DNA of 64,000 nucleotides from NCBI GenBank assembly GCA_025766275.1, contig JAFKAC010000013.1:992001-1056000 (forward strand). The letters run 5' to 3'. Each line of letters opens with the position of its first letter. Positions within the stretch are counted from its first letter, which is position 1. The notes under the pieces were generated by a model that did no database searches, was not told where the DNA came from, and saw only the letters and a list, made by a program, of their open reading frames with translations. The translations under genes and the position numbers were made by a program. Of this stretch, positions 12,481-24,159 are shown one piece after another. Source of the stretch: Lactarius indigo. Taxonomy: Eukaryota > Basidiomycota > Agaricomycetes > Russulales > Russulaceae.

Positions 12481-12839
12481 CAATGATGCCTGGATGCCAC
12501 ATGTGGCCTCTATGTCCACTTCCCATGCCATGATACTCAGGCCGGTACCTAGGCTGATGTTACCTGTCTAGCACTGCAGTCATGGTAGTAGAAAAAAAAT
12601 TCGATTGAAGGTACCTCGCCACCCCACAACACTTATCCTTGAGTCAACTGTTCGAGCGGTTCAATGTCCATACACCACCTTTCCAACGGAAGCTCAAAAC
12701 GGCGGACTGGATTTCGTCGAGCATGCGAAGAACATTGGCAGAGGCCACAGAGCGTACCAAAATCAGGTGATGGAATTGATCTATATATGTTGGCTCCTCT
12801 CTCGAGTTTCACCACCAAGGATCGCACGCGAATAAGAAG

Positions 12840-14379
12840 GTGAGTCGCTTTATGTGCTTATCTTTCCCTCCCTGATATTTCCTTCTTCAAGAACCCTGCG
12901 AGTCTGTGACATCGTGTTGCAATTTGCTACTGATTCGGGAAAGGAGGTGTCCGATAAAGCGAGCAAACGCCCTGAAGAGGCAACTCAAGCGTTGAGCAGA
13001 TACCCAAAGAGATTTCATCCTGAGTGAGTGAGTGACAATACTGATAGTGCGGAGACTCGGACCAATGACTCCCAGCTGCGACCCCACGGACTTTGTGGAG
13101 GCGACGATAGGGTGAGCGAGATGAATAGACAGTGCCCGGGAAGCGTAGTCATACGAGACGACACTCAATGCCGCTCTTCCCCACTCCAACTCTGCTTCTC
13201 CACAATTTTGAGCACGAAATTTGTTCTCCTCCAGTCCCCGCTGGCGAACCTTCACGACCCGAAAAATATCATCTTTCGTCGTAAGCGTTGAATTATAGGG
13301 TGTTATCTGCAATAATCTCATTCATGCAGAGGTACTCAACACGAGACCATCCCTTCCAGAATTCCGAGTCCTTTGGAACTTTAGCCGTTACAAATACCGT
13401 GCACGGTGTATCGCTCTCGAACAAAACCCTCACTTCTATTTCGGTCACCCTGCGGAGTCTGGACGAAAGCGCATTTACGCCTGAGTTTTTCCGCTCCCCA
13501 ACTGAGGACATTTGGGTAGATCTTCAGCTCACTAACAATATCTACGCCCTTGTTGATAGTCCAGGCCATCTTGAAACTAAAAAGCAAACCGGAGCTTCGG
13601 CAACGTCTGGGGCTGAATGGCTTCCCGATCTTCAAAGGTTTGCGCCGCGTTCCTCCGTCTCGTTTCATTCTCTTTGACAAATTTCTAGACGCTTCTGGAG
13701 TACTCGGGGGATAACAACTCGTTAGAAGCTCTAGTAGCTCTAGCACCCAAGACAACTGGTGGAACGACAAACAGCCAGTAATTTTCCTCGACTCTGAGTC
13801 CCTTGCTCGACTGAATCGTAGTTGCTTGCGGCCCATAACAACAAACCCCTCGGCCAATCCCACGTTGGGGTTCTCGCTAGAGGATTGGGCACGTTTGAAT
13901 CGCCCAGCGTCGCATTCAAGTAACATATATCTTGATGCACTGCGGCCTCCTAGGTCTCTCGGGTTATGGTATGTTTTAATGTGTCTCGTATACTCCACGA
14001 CACTCCAACATCAACTCCGCCATAGGACCTGCCGGTGCTGCCAACATCTGAGCGATCAGGATCCTTGCACGATACACAAGTATCGATACTCTCGGCGATG
14101 ATATACTCCTTGGCATATACAACTGCTATCATCTGGATGACGAGAATAATTGGAACGCCCAACTTGGGCGATGCAAACCCACTCACGTTTGTCGATGACG
14201 GAGACGCATCGTACACGAGTCTGCCTACTACCTAGGCATATTTATGCACGAATGATGCCCTTACGGTGGACAGCTAGACCATTTATCGTTTCTGCTGCTT
14301 GCCGTTGATTACTAGGATGCACCTGCGACCGCAGGCGCACAGGATGAGCTGGGATTGTCACACGTACTCCAACTGCGTG
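12840..14379. other. Gene-poor stretch
   Basis: Several open frames overlap on both strands, but none joins to neighbours with consistent phases. Leucine-rich or F-box-like wording near 13430-13560 (LTSISVTLRSLDESAF, WVDLQLTNN) may be another relic of the F-box/LRR family; I do not regard it as an intact gene. Confidence 0.35.
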
Positions 14380-14479
14380 ATCGCGTACGCTGAGTTGACC
14401 TCCACATCCGGTCTTCGAGTCTGCGCGAGTTACTTGTGTTCATAGATGGATCTTTCCAAATACTAGAGTACCTCTCTCA

Positions 14480-15062
14480 CCCAGAGCCGAAGAAGACAAA
14501 TTTGATCCTTCCCACGACATTTCTAGCCCCAATCTACGCCATCTCACATGACTCGGCGTTGATCTTCCCAAAGAATTGCTGTTACTCACCTCAACGGTTT
14601 CCTTGGTCACTCTTACGCTCAACAACATTCGGGCTTCTGGCTACTTTATTCCTTGCCACGTGGTCACTAACCTTCAAGCCTTTCCCCGGCTGGAGGAACC
14701 ATCCATTGGTTTTCACCATCCCCATACCCCGTCCCGGCGCTGAGAGGGAACTGTTCGTCGCATTAGAGAATCACGTGACCATTCCCTCAAACGCCTACGT
14801 TCAAGGTACTAACGCCTACTTGGAAAGCTTAGTTGCTCAGCTCACGGTCCCTCTTCTGGAGCAACTCACCATTCCATTATTCAGTCAAGTCGCCTTTACA
14901 TTACCGCGCCTCTCCAATTTTATCAACGCAATAGGAAGACATAGGCTCCCCGATGCGGAGATTACTTCCGATCGCAACGCGATCTCCGTGGTCACGAATC
15001 ACCTACCGCCGCAGCCAGACTGTAGGGTGTCAAGCCTCAGCACCCGTGTGGTATTAAAATAG
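14480..15062 (+). pseudogene. Decayed F-box/LRR-type protein gene
   Basis: Two frames together show the characteristic leucine-rich half of Agaricomycete F-box-like proteins. One frame has SSPNLRHLT, a stop, then LVTLTLNNIRASGYF, VVTNLQAFPRLEEPSIGF. The other, from about 14640, has LESLVAQLTVPLLEQL, VAFTLPRLSNFINAIGR and ends at 15060-15062. A stop (TGA near 14550) and at least one frameshift near 14710-14780 separate them, so the copy is not translatable as one product. An F-box N-terminus is not recognisable upstream. Such proteins usually act as SCF ubiquitin-ligase adaptors. Confidence 0.6.
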
Positions 15063-17403
15063 AATAGTTCAATTGACAAATAGACACCGTACCACAGATC
15101 TGCAGCGCCCTTATGCCCGTGCTCTCCACTGTAAAGCGACTCACACTCGATTTAGACTAGCACAGGACACCTCAGGCTTCCGAATGGCGGGGTGGTGCGG
15201 TCGACAGCACGACGTGGCACGAGCTTCTCAGGCCGTTCGTTGGGACTAGGAAGCTTCCTATGTGCCGCGCGCTCGCATTGGAACTTTCCTTCGCGCTGCA
15301 GGTGGACGGCGTAGGGTCGTTGCTACCCGATCTGTTCGTCCTTACCCCCAAGCACCCCTGAGACACTCCCACGCGACGCCAATTCGCGATCTACGACCCA
15401 GATTTGATTTACGATAGGGTCATTTCCGCCGGTGAGGCAGAGGTAATCCCGCGAGGTCTTGTTTATGCAAAGGCCGATTAATTCCAAAGTCAAATCTGTC
15501 GACGAATCCGTGGAGCCACAGATCGAATCGGCCTCGACAGCGACCCGGAGTGTATGTTCCATACCACCGCTCACCTCCCCTGGTAATTCTTTTTGACACC
15601 CCCAAGACGCATAAAACCATATGCAGAATTGTGCTGTCTGATACTGTTGGCCTCTTCTCCTGTCAGAGTGTGTATGTACTGCCTTTTCATCCATCCTGAT
15701 GGGGTAAGCATATATTTACGGTTGCCATGCATCCATACTGGCGTGTATTTGTAGTAGGCGTGTGTGGTCATTACAAGAAACGTCTATTAGTGAGCCGTAT
15801 GACTTCTGAGCGCTGATTGGGTGTGGTGCGTTTCCAGGGAAAACAACGGTGGGTCGACTGGAGGATGTCTCCAGTACCACTCCAGTACCAACTAAAGCTG
15901 GTTGTCAAAACAAACCGGTTTGACCCGGGCGCCGCGTCATGAGGCCGGCATGATTGCCAAGAACAAGTGTGGATGATAACCTCCCTCTTTCTATGGGAAA
16001 TTTGGCGCCCCGCAGTCATGCTATGCAAACATATGCAACAATTTTTGCCACGTAGCTGAAAAGGTCCCCCTAAATCTACGCCATGGAAGGTGGTATAATT
16101 CGCACTAAGAGGCGCTGGTGTAATACTGCGCCGAATGCAGCGGTTGTCAATTCGCAACACGAATACACAACCTTGGCCCTGTTGGGCCACACCATATCAG
16201 AATTGAGACGTGGGAAGTTTGGTCCGAAATATTCCTGGCAAGTAAAAAGGGCCCGCAGAGGTCTGTTGAGGGATCGTGGAAACCCACGACTTGATTGTGG
16301 ACCACAAAGTGAATTCTGGTCGACAATGAAATCTGAGCTAGGTCTTCCGAGACGATCGTACTAACGCAGTTTTAGTGACATATCCGAATGACACAGTTGA
16401 ATGGTAGGCCGGAGTAATTGTGCTCAAGAGACACGAGGTTTTTTCGATAGAATTACCTAATTTCTCGAGCCAAAACTCGCGTACGTCCACTGGCACATCT
16501 CGTACGGTTCTCAGGCATGATGATGATCTGAGTGGAGCTCCTGACTCAGGACGCCCATGAGCTGGTACTTGTGCTAATGTTCGGGACGATACGAAGTGAG
16601 CTCAAGACCGGCAGGAATGATCCATTGCGAATGAATAATATGAGGTGGCCACTTCTACGTTCTAATTGTAAAAGGAGTGCCAAGTTATTGTGCTATTCTT
16701 AGAGTGAGGCTTGTAAGGCCTAGGGAAGCGTGGGAAGTGTAGGCCTAAGTCGGTGAGGCGTAGAAGGCGCAGTCGCAGGCCCAGTGAGACGTGGGAGTGG
16801 GTCTAGGGAAGGCGCAAGTACGGGAGATAAGGCGTGGGTGGGTCAGCCTGATGTGGTGAAGCTTAGAAGGTAACGGCGCCTGTATTGAGGCCTATTGAGG
16901 CTCCGTGCCGTGGAAGGTACAGCCCAGTGAGGCGTGGGATAATAGCCTGAGTAAATCGCAGTAAATCGCAGAAGGGTGCCAGATCGTCCTACTACTAAAG
17001 CCTTGACTAATGTGTACCAGAACAATACCGTGACAAGAAGGCACAAGAGAAGGCGCGGAACTGACCGACACTGCCCCATGGAGGTCTTGTCTACGCCCAA
17101 GAGTCCGGTAAGAGATCGTGATTGCAGAACTTCTACTGTCCTTTGGACTCCTTTCCCGTCGCCGTGTTCAGTGTTAGACAGACAATTGTGCGTCACCAAC
17201 ATTACAGGTCAGCATCACGTCAAAAAGAGCGCTCAACAGGTGCCCGACATGAGGCCTTCGATGCCATGGAGAAATTCTTGGTCAGCCACTTTCTACTTCT
17301 TGTTGAGCGCCTGGTGCCAGGGAGGCGCGCTGAAACCGCTCCTCCGCTGAAACCGGCGCTTCTCCGTTGAAAGAGCAATTCCATGAGGTGGACGTCGTAT
17401 GCA
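15063..17403. other. Gene-free stretch
   Basis: I find no exon chain. The one structure of note is the degenerate tandem repeat at 16690-16950. Confidence 0.45.
16690..16950. repeat. Degenerate GTGAGGCGTGGGA-type minisatellite
   Basis: Short purine-rich units resembling GTGAGGCGTRGRA recur with drift (for example near 16755, 16785, 16820 and 16930), mixed with AGGCCTA words. Unit length is irregular, roughly 15-40 bases. Confidence 0.35.
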
Positions 17404-17498
17404 GTATATAACCCCGCCTGGATTTCCCTGAGTGACTGGTACACTGCCGTTCTTGTCTCTTGATCGTCTTCTGGCCTGCATCATTTCCCGTTCTCACA
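17404..17498 (+). promoter_or_regulatory. Core promoter of zinc-finger gene C
   Basis: A TATA element GTATATAAC is at 17404-17412. The following 85 bases align with the same region of gene B (shared TGATCGTCTTCTGGC and TTCTCAC just before the ATG). One TGGTACACTGCC site at about 17434 corresponds to TGGCACAGTGCC of gene B, so the motif is weakened here. Confidence 0.5.
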
Positions 17499-18180
17499 AT
17501 GGACAGCAATCATCCAGTGCACGGCTACAGCCTCTTCAAATATACACCCGGCGACGATCCCTCGGAAAACGTCTTCTGCCACCCCCCCTTCGGGTCGTAC
17601 CAAGTCAGTCTATTTTTCTTTGACCTCGGCTGTGACCCGTACCACCCAACAATTAATTTTGCCTTAACCGTGATAGATCGTCGAACAACAACGGGGCGAC
17701 ACCGAGGATCCTGCCTCGCAGCCTAATCTGCTCGTGCCATCCTTCCCTAACCACAGCACTGTCCCGCCATGCGTCGCTACAACGGGGAGTCGCTCGAAAT
17801 GCATCATTTGCCCGGAATCGTTCCCCCGTAAGCAGGAGCGGAACAGACACCTACTGAAGCACGTCCCGTATTTCATCCACTGCCCACTTCCACATTGCGC
17901 GTGGAGGGGAAACCGCCCTGGCTTATTTAAAAGGCATTGGCAGCAAAAGGATCACCGCGCTTACCACAAGCATTACGGTCACAGCCCCAGATGGTGTCAA
18001 ATCGAGACATACGACCCATGGGCGATCCTGGACCAGATCGAAAATGGCGCTATTTCCCCTCGTGAGGGGGAGGACCATGCGATTTTTTTGGTCCAATTGA
18101 AGGCTTTCGAACTGCAAAAATTGAATATGTGGATGGATCCGGGGGGCAGAAACAAACGACGTTCGATGAGGCTGGGTTGA
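17499..18180 (+). CDS. C2H2 zinc-finger protein, family member C
   Basis: Exons 17499-17603 and 17677-18180 join in phase 0 (GTCAGT donor) to 202 residues. Exon 1 encodes a leader like that of member B (HPVHGYSLFKYTPGDD). Exon 2 holds CIICPESF...ERNRHLLKH, then HCPLPHCAWRGNR...KRHWQQKDH, QIETYDPWAIL and AIFLVQLKAFELQKLN. It stops soon after the shared PGGRNK region, about 20 residues before member B. Core promoter, first exon, core and 3' flank all align with member B, so B and C are the younger pair and A is more distant. DNA- or RNA-binding role inferred from the fingers only. Confidence 0.75.
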
Positions 18181-18609
18181 TGGTGATCCAGAGAGTAAAT
18201 CCGTTCCTTTCCGCCTCCTTGTACGTGTTCTTTCTGGAAAGTTGGATATGCATGAAAGTTTATGGGCACTACGATGCGATGTACTCTTGGATGCATGTGA
18301 CAAATTAATTTCGTCAACCAATCTGTTACTGTAATTAAGCGCTGTCACTTTAGAGACAACAGCAAGTCACAATGTTGCGCTGCATGCAAAACAGGTTTCT
18401 AGTCAAATAAAAAAACTGTGAAAGTTATGAGTCACATGATTTTAGTGCCTGCCAAGAGAGGACACAATTACATTTTTGCGCGGAAAATGTTCAAACAGTT
18501 GTTTTTGAGGTTTTTCAGATAAATTACTTTGATAAGTGGTTAACAAACCACACAGTTTTCTACAGGTTTTATCGGACCAAACACGCTAGCATGCTGAAAG
18601 CGCTGAACG

Positions 18610-18770
18610 TTGATCCATGCACTGTGATCTGACGCACGTAGATCTATCATGTTTCAACATTGCCCTTGGCAGTATGGCAACGTCTCTATCAGCACACCGA
18701 AAAACAAGAAAGGCTACAAGACGAGGTCTACTAGGAATGACATGGCCCATGATGTGAGCCAAATGAGTAG
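18610..18770 (-). mobile_element. Fragment of a decayed transposase-like repeat, copy 2
   Basis: Partner of 12337-12480, in the same orientation and the same place relative to the upstream zinc-finger gene. The minus-strand reading FLVFRCADRDVAILPRA...VRS resembles the segment before the catalytic part of fungal DDE transposases. No catalytic triad is present. Confidence 0.4.
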
Positions 18771-18863
18771 TATTACCGATCCGCCGTCGTCCATCACGTC
18801 GCACTCTGGTCCGGGGGCGTGCGTCCGTTCTACGCGACGATATCCCACAAAATCCATTATAAA

Positions 18864-21800
18864 TCAGAACTTCCACTCTGGTTCTACTTCCATGGCCCAA
18901 GGGACTGAGATCGGGGTTCACGCACGCAAGTGGAAACCAGTAGTAAGTCCCCAAGAAGAAAGATAAGGAAGAAAACTTACGTACATTTTGTTATTAGTGT
19001 CTTTGAGAAGATCTTCTCTATTGGTACGTCGTGTTTCTTGCACCACGCCGCAGTAATCCTAGAGAGTAGAGCAGGTCAAAAAACCGAGACGTAGCTAATA
19101 TACCCGCGGACAGCCTTACCTGGGGTCTAAATAGTTAATCTTACTCGTGCCCAGCGCGACTTCCTTGCCTGCCTCGCGGTCTACCATCTGCAATTTAAAA
19201 GCCTTGATCTTCTCTTCGAGCTTATCGATAGCCTCAGTGAGTTTCTCCACGGGCCTATCGCGCTTGAGCGCCGCCTTGCCCGTCCCGCGCTCCTTCTCGA
19301 GCCGCGCAAAGTCGTCCTCGACCGCGCGCAGCCGCGAGCGGAGCACGTCCTCGTCCTGCGTTGGCTTTCCCTCTTCCGCGAGCTTCTCGTTCTCCTTGGC
19401 GAACTTCTTTTCCGTGCGCTCGATCTCGCGCGCCTTGCACTGCTCTTCGTGCTCCGCCACTGCGTCCTCGTCGAGGTCCGACTCATCCTCCGCGTACTTT
19501 TTCTGCTTCTTGTACTTTGCGTCCGAGGCGAACAGAGCGTGGCGCAGCTTCATGCGGTCGTACTTGAATCCGCGGAGCTGCGGCGACCCACAGAGGGTGA
19601 TTAGAATACGCTCTGTTCGGGGATACTGACTGCGGGAACTACCTTCTCCTTCATTTTTGCCATGGACTGGTCGTGCGTCTTGGGGGCGGCACGCTGATGG
19701 TTACATAAGATGGCGACCATGCGATTCGCGTGGTTATAATGATTAAGTTTTTCCTGCATCGTTCCGGTTTCCGGCGTGCCTTCGTCAAGCTGGTTCTGGA
19801 ACGTGATCGACGCGTTGTAAGTACGGAATACCTTTGCGCTGAGGCCCTTCATGTACGACTGCAGGTGCTTGTTCAAATAGCCAGGCTGAGTGTCCCAAAA
19901 ATTAGTAAGGACGACGCGTGCGCTTATTGGGAACACTGACGTTCACGCGGTCGAACAACCCATCAGAGTCCTGCTTGTCCCGCTTGAAGATCTTGATATT
20001 TTTGAACACTTGTTCATCTACGGTGACTTTATTGTAGTATCGAATCGAGTCTTTACCAAGGAAGTCGAAGATGACGAAATTGGGTGGTTCGAGTGTGACG
20101 TGCTCGCAGCGTAAGGAACAGCAGCCGACGGTATCTGCCTCGTCCTCGCCTTTCTCGTTGCCCGCTCGAAGGGCCAGAACATCGATGAAATACATGGCAG
20201 TCGCGCGCATGCGCAACTGAGTAACCTTATTCTTCAAATCTGCCCGATAGTCGGCGCGAATACGTTCGACATGCATCTGAAAGAGAGCTTACGGAGAGTG
20301 GAGAAGGAGGGTGGGGAGACTAACCTTAAGTTCGCGTGCCTTTTCGAACTTGGACATGTCGCTCTGGCCCTTGAGTGAACTACCCGCTGCCAAGAAGACG
20401 TATTTGTGATTCCCATTAATGTTCTCTGTCCACGTCGCAAGCCAGGTAACAGTGTTATCATGAATAACTTCTTTCCACTTTCCTGGGATATTAGGGATTG
20501 GGATAGGTGCGTCGGGTCCGATGTTGATGGTAATATCCTCGGGACAAACACGCAACTGGGCACGTCAGCGAGTCAAACACGGAGGGACCAGATGGGGACC
20601 AACTTTAAGTGCGCCTTTCTTTGGATGTTCACCGCGTCCTCTGAAGAGACCAGGAGGTTCAACCCTGAAGTTCCCGACCTTCTCCTTACGACCATCGAGT
20701 GTACAGGTCACATATTTCGCTTCCATCTCATCTTTCTGTTTCTTCAATTCCTTCTTCTCCGCAGACGTAAGGGCCTTTTTCTTGGCTTTCTCTTCCTCGA
20801 AGTACTCAAACATGGGACGAAAATCACAACGCTCGAAATCCTTAATCATCGTCCCATCACGCTACGGTGCCAGTCAATACAGAGAACAAAAATGGTAGGC
20901 AACAATGACACTTACTGGAGGGTGCTTCTTGAGAACCTTGGACCAATCGTCGAAGAAGTTCTTGTTGAAAGTGGCGTCCTTCGCATGGTCGGTCTCAAGC
21001 ATCGCTCCATAGAATCCGGCGACTTCCTCAGATTCTAGGGGAAGGTTGACAGATTTACCTGCGATATATGTTGAGCGTCTCGAAGAAAGTGAATGAACGA
21101 ACGAGCTCACCATTGTACTTCATCTTGACGTGACTAGGCAACGGCTGGTACGGAGGGGGGAAGATAACACCATTGTGTTCAAGAGTGGTCCATTTCTGAG
21201 TGCCATCGCTAACAACGGTCTGGTCTGGATCCTGTTCCCACCACTTGAAGATTTCTTCCGTTTCTTCGTCTTTCTCTTTCTCCTCCTTCTGCTTACCTTT
21301 ACTCTTCTTCGCGTCTTTCCCCTCCGCACCCTCTTCTACCTTCTTCCCCTTCGAGCCGGTTTCCGCGGTTTCCTCTTTCTTCACCTTCCCTTTCTTTTTG
21401 ACGTTAGCTTTCGTGGCCTCCGTTTCCGAGCCAGAGTCCTTCTTCACTTTCCTCGGCGCAGCCTTCTTGACAGATTGTTTGTCCGCATCACTTTCCGCAA
21501 CCTTCCGCTTCTTTTTCGGTTGGGCAACCTTCTTGGCCGGAGCGGGTTTGTCGTCCTCGGATTCGAGATCGTTTTCTGGGTTCTCGACTTTAACTTTGCG
21601 CTTGGACGCGCTCTTTGGCTTAGCACGCGCCTTGCTGGAAGACGCGAGATGACTGTTGAGAGGGGTGTCATCCGAGTCGCTTTCCTCGGGTTTGACCTTG
21701 CCGTTGGTACCAGAAGTAGAAGCGGGCAACGTGGTCGCTTTACGTGACCCTGTCTTCGGCGTTACAGTCGGGTGGCGGTGCTTCGGTGGCGACGATGTGA

Positions 21801-22164
21801 GCGCAAGCGGCTTGTCGTCGTCGTCGTCACTGAAATCTGACACAGGGGCAGCACGGCGCTTGCGCTTTGAGGGGGTGAGCGCATCCGAGCGCGTTACCTG
21901 AGACTATTGAGACGATGTGGCAGTCAGTACTGCGTAGACTTGTGCAAGGCGTGAGGCGAAACTACACACGAGGGGCACATCGTCGTCATCGGGATCGCTC
22001 ATGGGTGTGTCGCCATCTGCATCGAGGACGCGCCCTTTGCCACTGCCTGCTCCGTTCATGGAGACGTGGCCATTCTTCATTTTGCCGTTGTGGGACTGAG
22101 AGGCAAGCGGCATGTCGTCCTCGTCGTCGGACAACATTGAGTGCTCGCTGTCCAAAGCAGTCAT
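18864..22164 (-). CDS. TOP1: DNA topoisomerase I (type IB)
   Basis: Ten exons on the minus strand: 22164-21970, 21897-21111, 21058-20916, 20861-20604, 20555-20325, 20276-19941, 19885-19643, 19577-19120, 19058-18985 and 18904-18864. They total 921 residues with every phase consistent. The order is an acidic/lysine-rich nuclear N-terminus (residues 1-280), the core domain ([53 protein letters not shown]), a charged linker (about 700-870), and the C-terminal domain with SKINYLDPR, whose Tyr (about residue 880) forms the covalent DNA adduct. It ends with [13 protein letters not shown]. The enzyme relaxes supercoils during replication and transcription in the nucleus. A tempting read-through stop at 18977 is avoided because splicing from GTACGT at 18984 restores the conserved tail. 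Confidence 0.96.
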
Positions 22165-22383
22165 TAGGGCCGAAGAAGAATATTATATGGCAAGAGTAAG
22201 ATGGTGGTTGGAAAACAAGAGCCGAAGCGTACGGTAAAGTGCTTGTTCGGGTGTGAAGGTGATTTGGCACCTGCCCTACACTCGAAAACTCGGCAATTCC
22301 CGTGTCCTGTTCCCCTGCCCGTGACCCCCACCTCCTGTCCGTATCCTCTCAGCGTCCAAGACGAATAAATAAGGTAACCAGAA
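22165..22383. promoter_or_regulatory. Divergent promoter of TOP1 and the complex I subunit gene
   Basis: Only 219 bases separate the two start codons, so both genes must be driven from this interval. It is free of other coding signals; I see no clear TATA box. Confidence 0.5.
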
Positions 22384-22636
22384 ATGGCTGGGTGTGACCT
22401 CTCTTTCTTGTGCTCAATACAATTACAGGCGGTCCATGTCCAAGTATCCATCGTTATTTGACCCGTGGACAAAGCGCGACGCGTGGCGGAAACACCCAGT
22501 ATTCTCCAACCGCGCCATGTTCGCCAACCTCTTCCCAGGCTTCGGTATCGCAGTTGTTGCGTTCTCTGCGTATGTCCTCGCAGAAAACGTCCTCGGAAAG
22601 GGGAAGCACCAAGCTGTTGAGGACAAGCACCATTAG
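22384..22636 (+). CDS. NDUFB3: NADH:ubiquinone oxidoreductase B12 (NDUFB3-type) subunit
   Basis: A small accessory subunit of mitochondrial complex I. Proposed exons are 22384-22391 and 22429-22636 (71 residues); the intron would be only 37 bases (GTGTGA...TTACAG), so an alternative is direct initiation at the Met codon at 22436. Diagnostic features are FDPWTKRDAWRKHPVFS (the DPW-x-R-x-AWR motif of the B12 family), one hydrophobic segment (FPGFGIAVVAFSAYVLAENV) and a His-rich end (DKHH), as in animal NDUFB3. The protein sits in the membrane arm of complex I in the inner mitochondrial membrane. It is transcribed divergently from TOP1. Confidence 0.85.
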
Positions 22637-24159
22637 AGTCTCAATGTGAGTCACCGATCACCGATCCTACAAGTCCCAGACTGATTTTCTTCTAGCTCGA
22701 TCTCTGCGGATCAGTCGACACAATTGTGCCATATGAACTGCGTAGATATCTGGTTCCAGAGAACACTACCAATATAACTCCACCGAGCGCATGTCGCTCT
22801 CCATACGTCGTTTTGACTGTTGTGACCCCGAACTCGTACGCTTGCCTCACACCTAGTCTGTCTCTTCACTGCACCTTTCGCCAAGGCTACATGTTTTCTT
22901 GCGCTCCCTCCCTTGATCCCACTCTCTAAACCCGTGACTATTTCTCCAATTGGCGAAGCCCGCGCCCATCAGAAACCTAACGAATGAATTGATATATTTT
23001 TGTCAACGCTGATTGGAGGCGTTGTGAACACATCCGGTGTTGACCGCAGTCAGATAACAACCTTCCGAAGTATGATGATTATGTGAATGCGTGGCGACAA
23101 AGTCAAAGCAAATAAAGATCCTAGCAGAAAACCGAATCCGCACGAGCCACTATTTGTTGACAAGTCCCGGAATCCCAGTGGTGTATTGCTACACCCTCAA
23201 ACCTCGAGACCAACGAAGATTGAGTTATGCCGCTCAAGCGCTGTCGGGACACGGACCCCTGGCACTGCGCTTTGCGCGTTAGCCAAGTTGCTTCCCCGTG
23301 GGGCGGATTGTAAACCTAAAGGCGGTAACGCTGTTGGCGGAGAAGGAGGTGGGACTTTTTCTTTGCAGGTGCACCCCGGGAGGCAGTGTGGCGTGTGCTG
23401 CGTTCTGCTTGTGGAGGATGGATGACGGACCTCAGCGAGCCAAAGTTTGACCGAATACACGCAAAGTACAACAGGGAAAGGTGAGGGTGACCCAGTGATA
23501 TCCCGGAACCAGACGTCCCGATCAAAAGTTATCGCGGTGAGGACGGAGGAACAGACGACAAGGGAAGAATAAGTGATCACTGTATGACGCGTTGTGTTAA
23601 CGCTAACGCAGATCATCTTTCTCCCTTCGACTCACTAAGACCGGTGAGGCCCCAACAGCACACCTCCACGAACAGAAATGGCAAGGGCACTCTCGCGCCG
23701 GTGGCCCTGATATCTGCTCCTACGCCGAGGCTGTACAAACTTAAGACTGGGAGCAGATGGTCGTGTTTCAGTCTAGAGGAATGGGGTAAGATAACGTACT
23801 GAGGTTGAAGATCACGAAGCACGTCGTCCAGATACACTCCACGGCGACAGAGGTCGGTATGGATGAACGGAACAGGCCTTTGGCGAAAAAACTTTGTTAG
23901 AGTCGTTTTTGCGTGTTGTACCAGAGGTGTTTATGAAATGCAAAAACGTAAATCAGACGTGGTACAGAGAGAAGGTTTGGTGAAGAAGCGCACGCCGTAA
24001 CCGATGCGACGAGACAAAGACCCGGAACAGCGATAAGGACGCACAGGTCAGTCTTCGGATTGTATTGATTGTAGAAAGACAACGAGAGCACAACACACAG
24101 AGCCGATGCCAACGCCGTGATGGCTTGGCGAGAACGGCGTGGATAGGTAAGTCCCAGCA
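22637..24159. other. Gene-poor stretch with one possible membrane-protein reading frame
   Basis: No spliced gene could be built. On the minus strand, 24196-23897 reads a 99-residue frame with two hydrophobic stretches (ITALASALCVVLSLSF and LCVLIAVPGLCLVASVTACA), and a hydrophilic frame continues near 23837-23613. This could be a small membrane protein or its relic, but I recognise no family. Confidence 0.3.

Noticed and set aside
13381..13998. 205-codon minus-strand frame
   Set aside because: Composition is random, no domain or splice partner is seen, and it overlaps better LRR-like wording on the other strand.
18977..18979. TAA as the TOP1 stop codon
   Set aside because: An intron from 18984 to 18905 restores the conserved [13 protein letters not shown] end.
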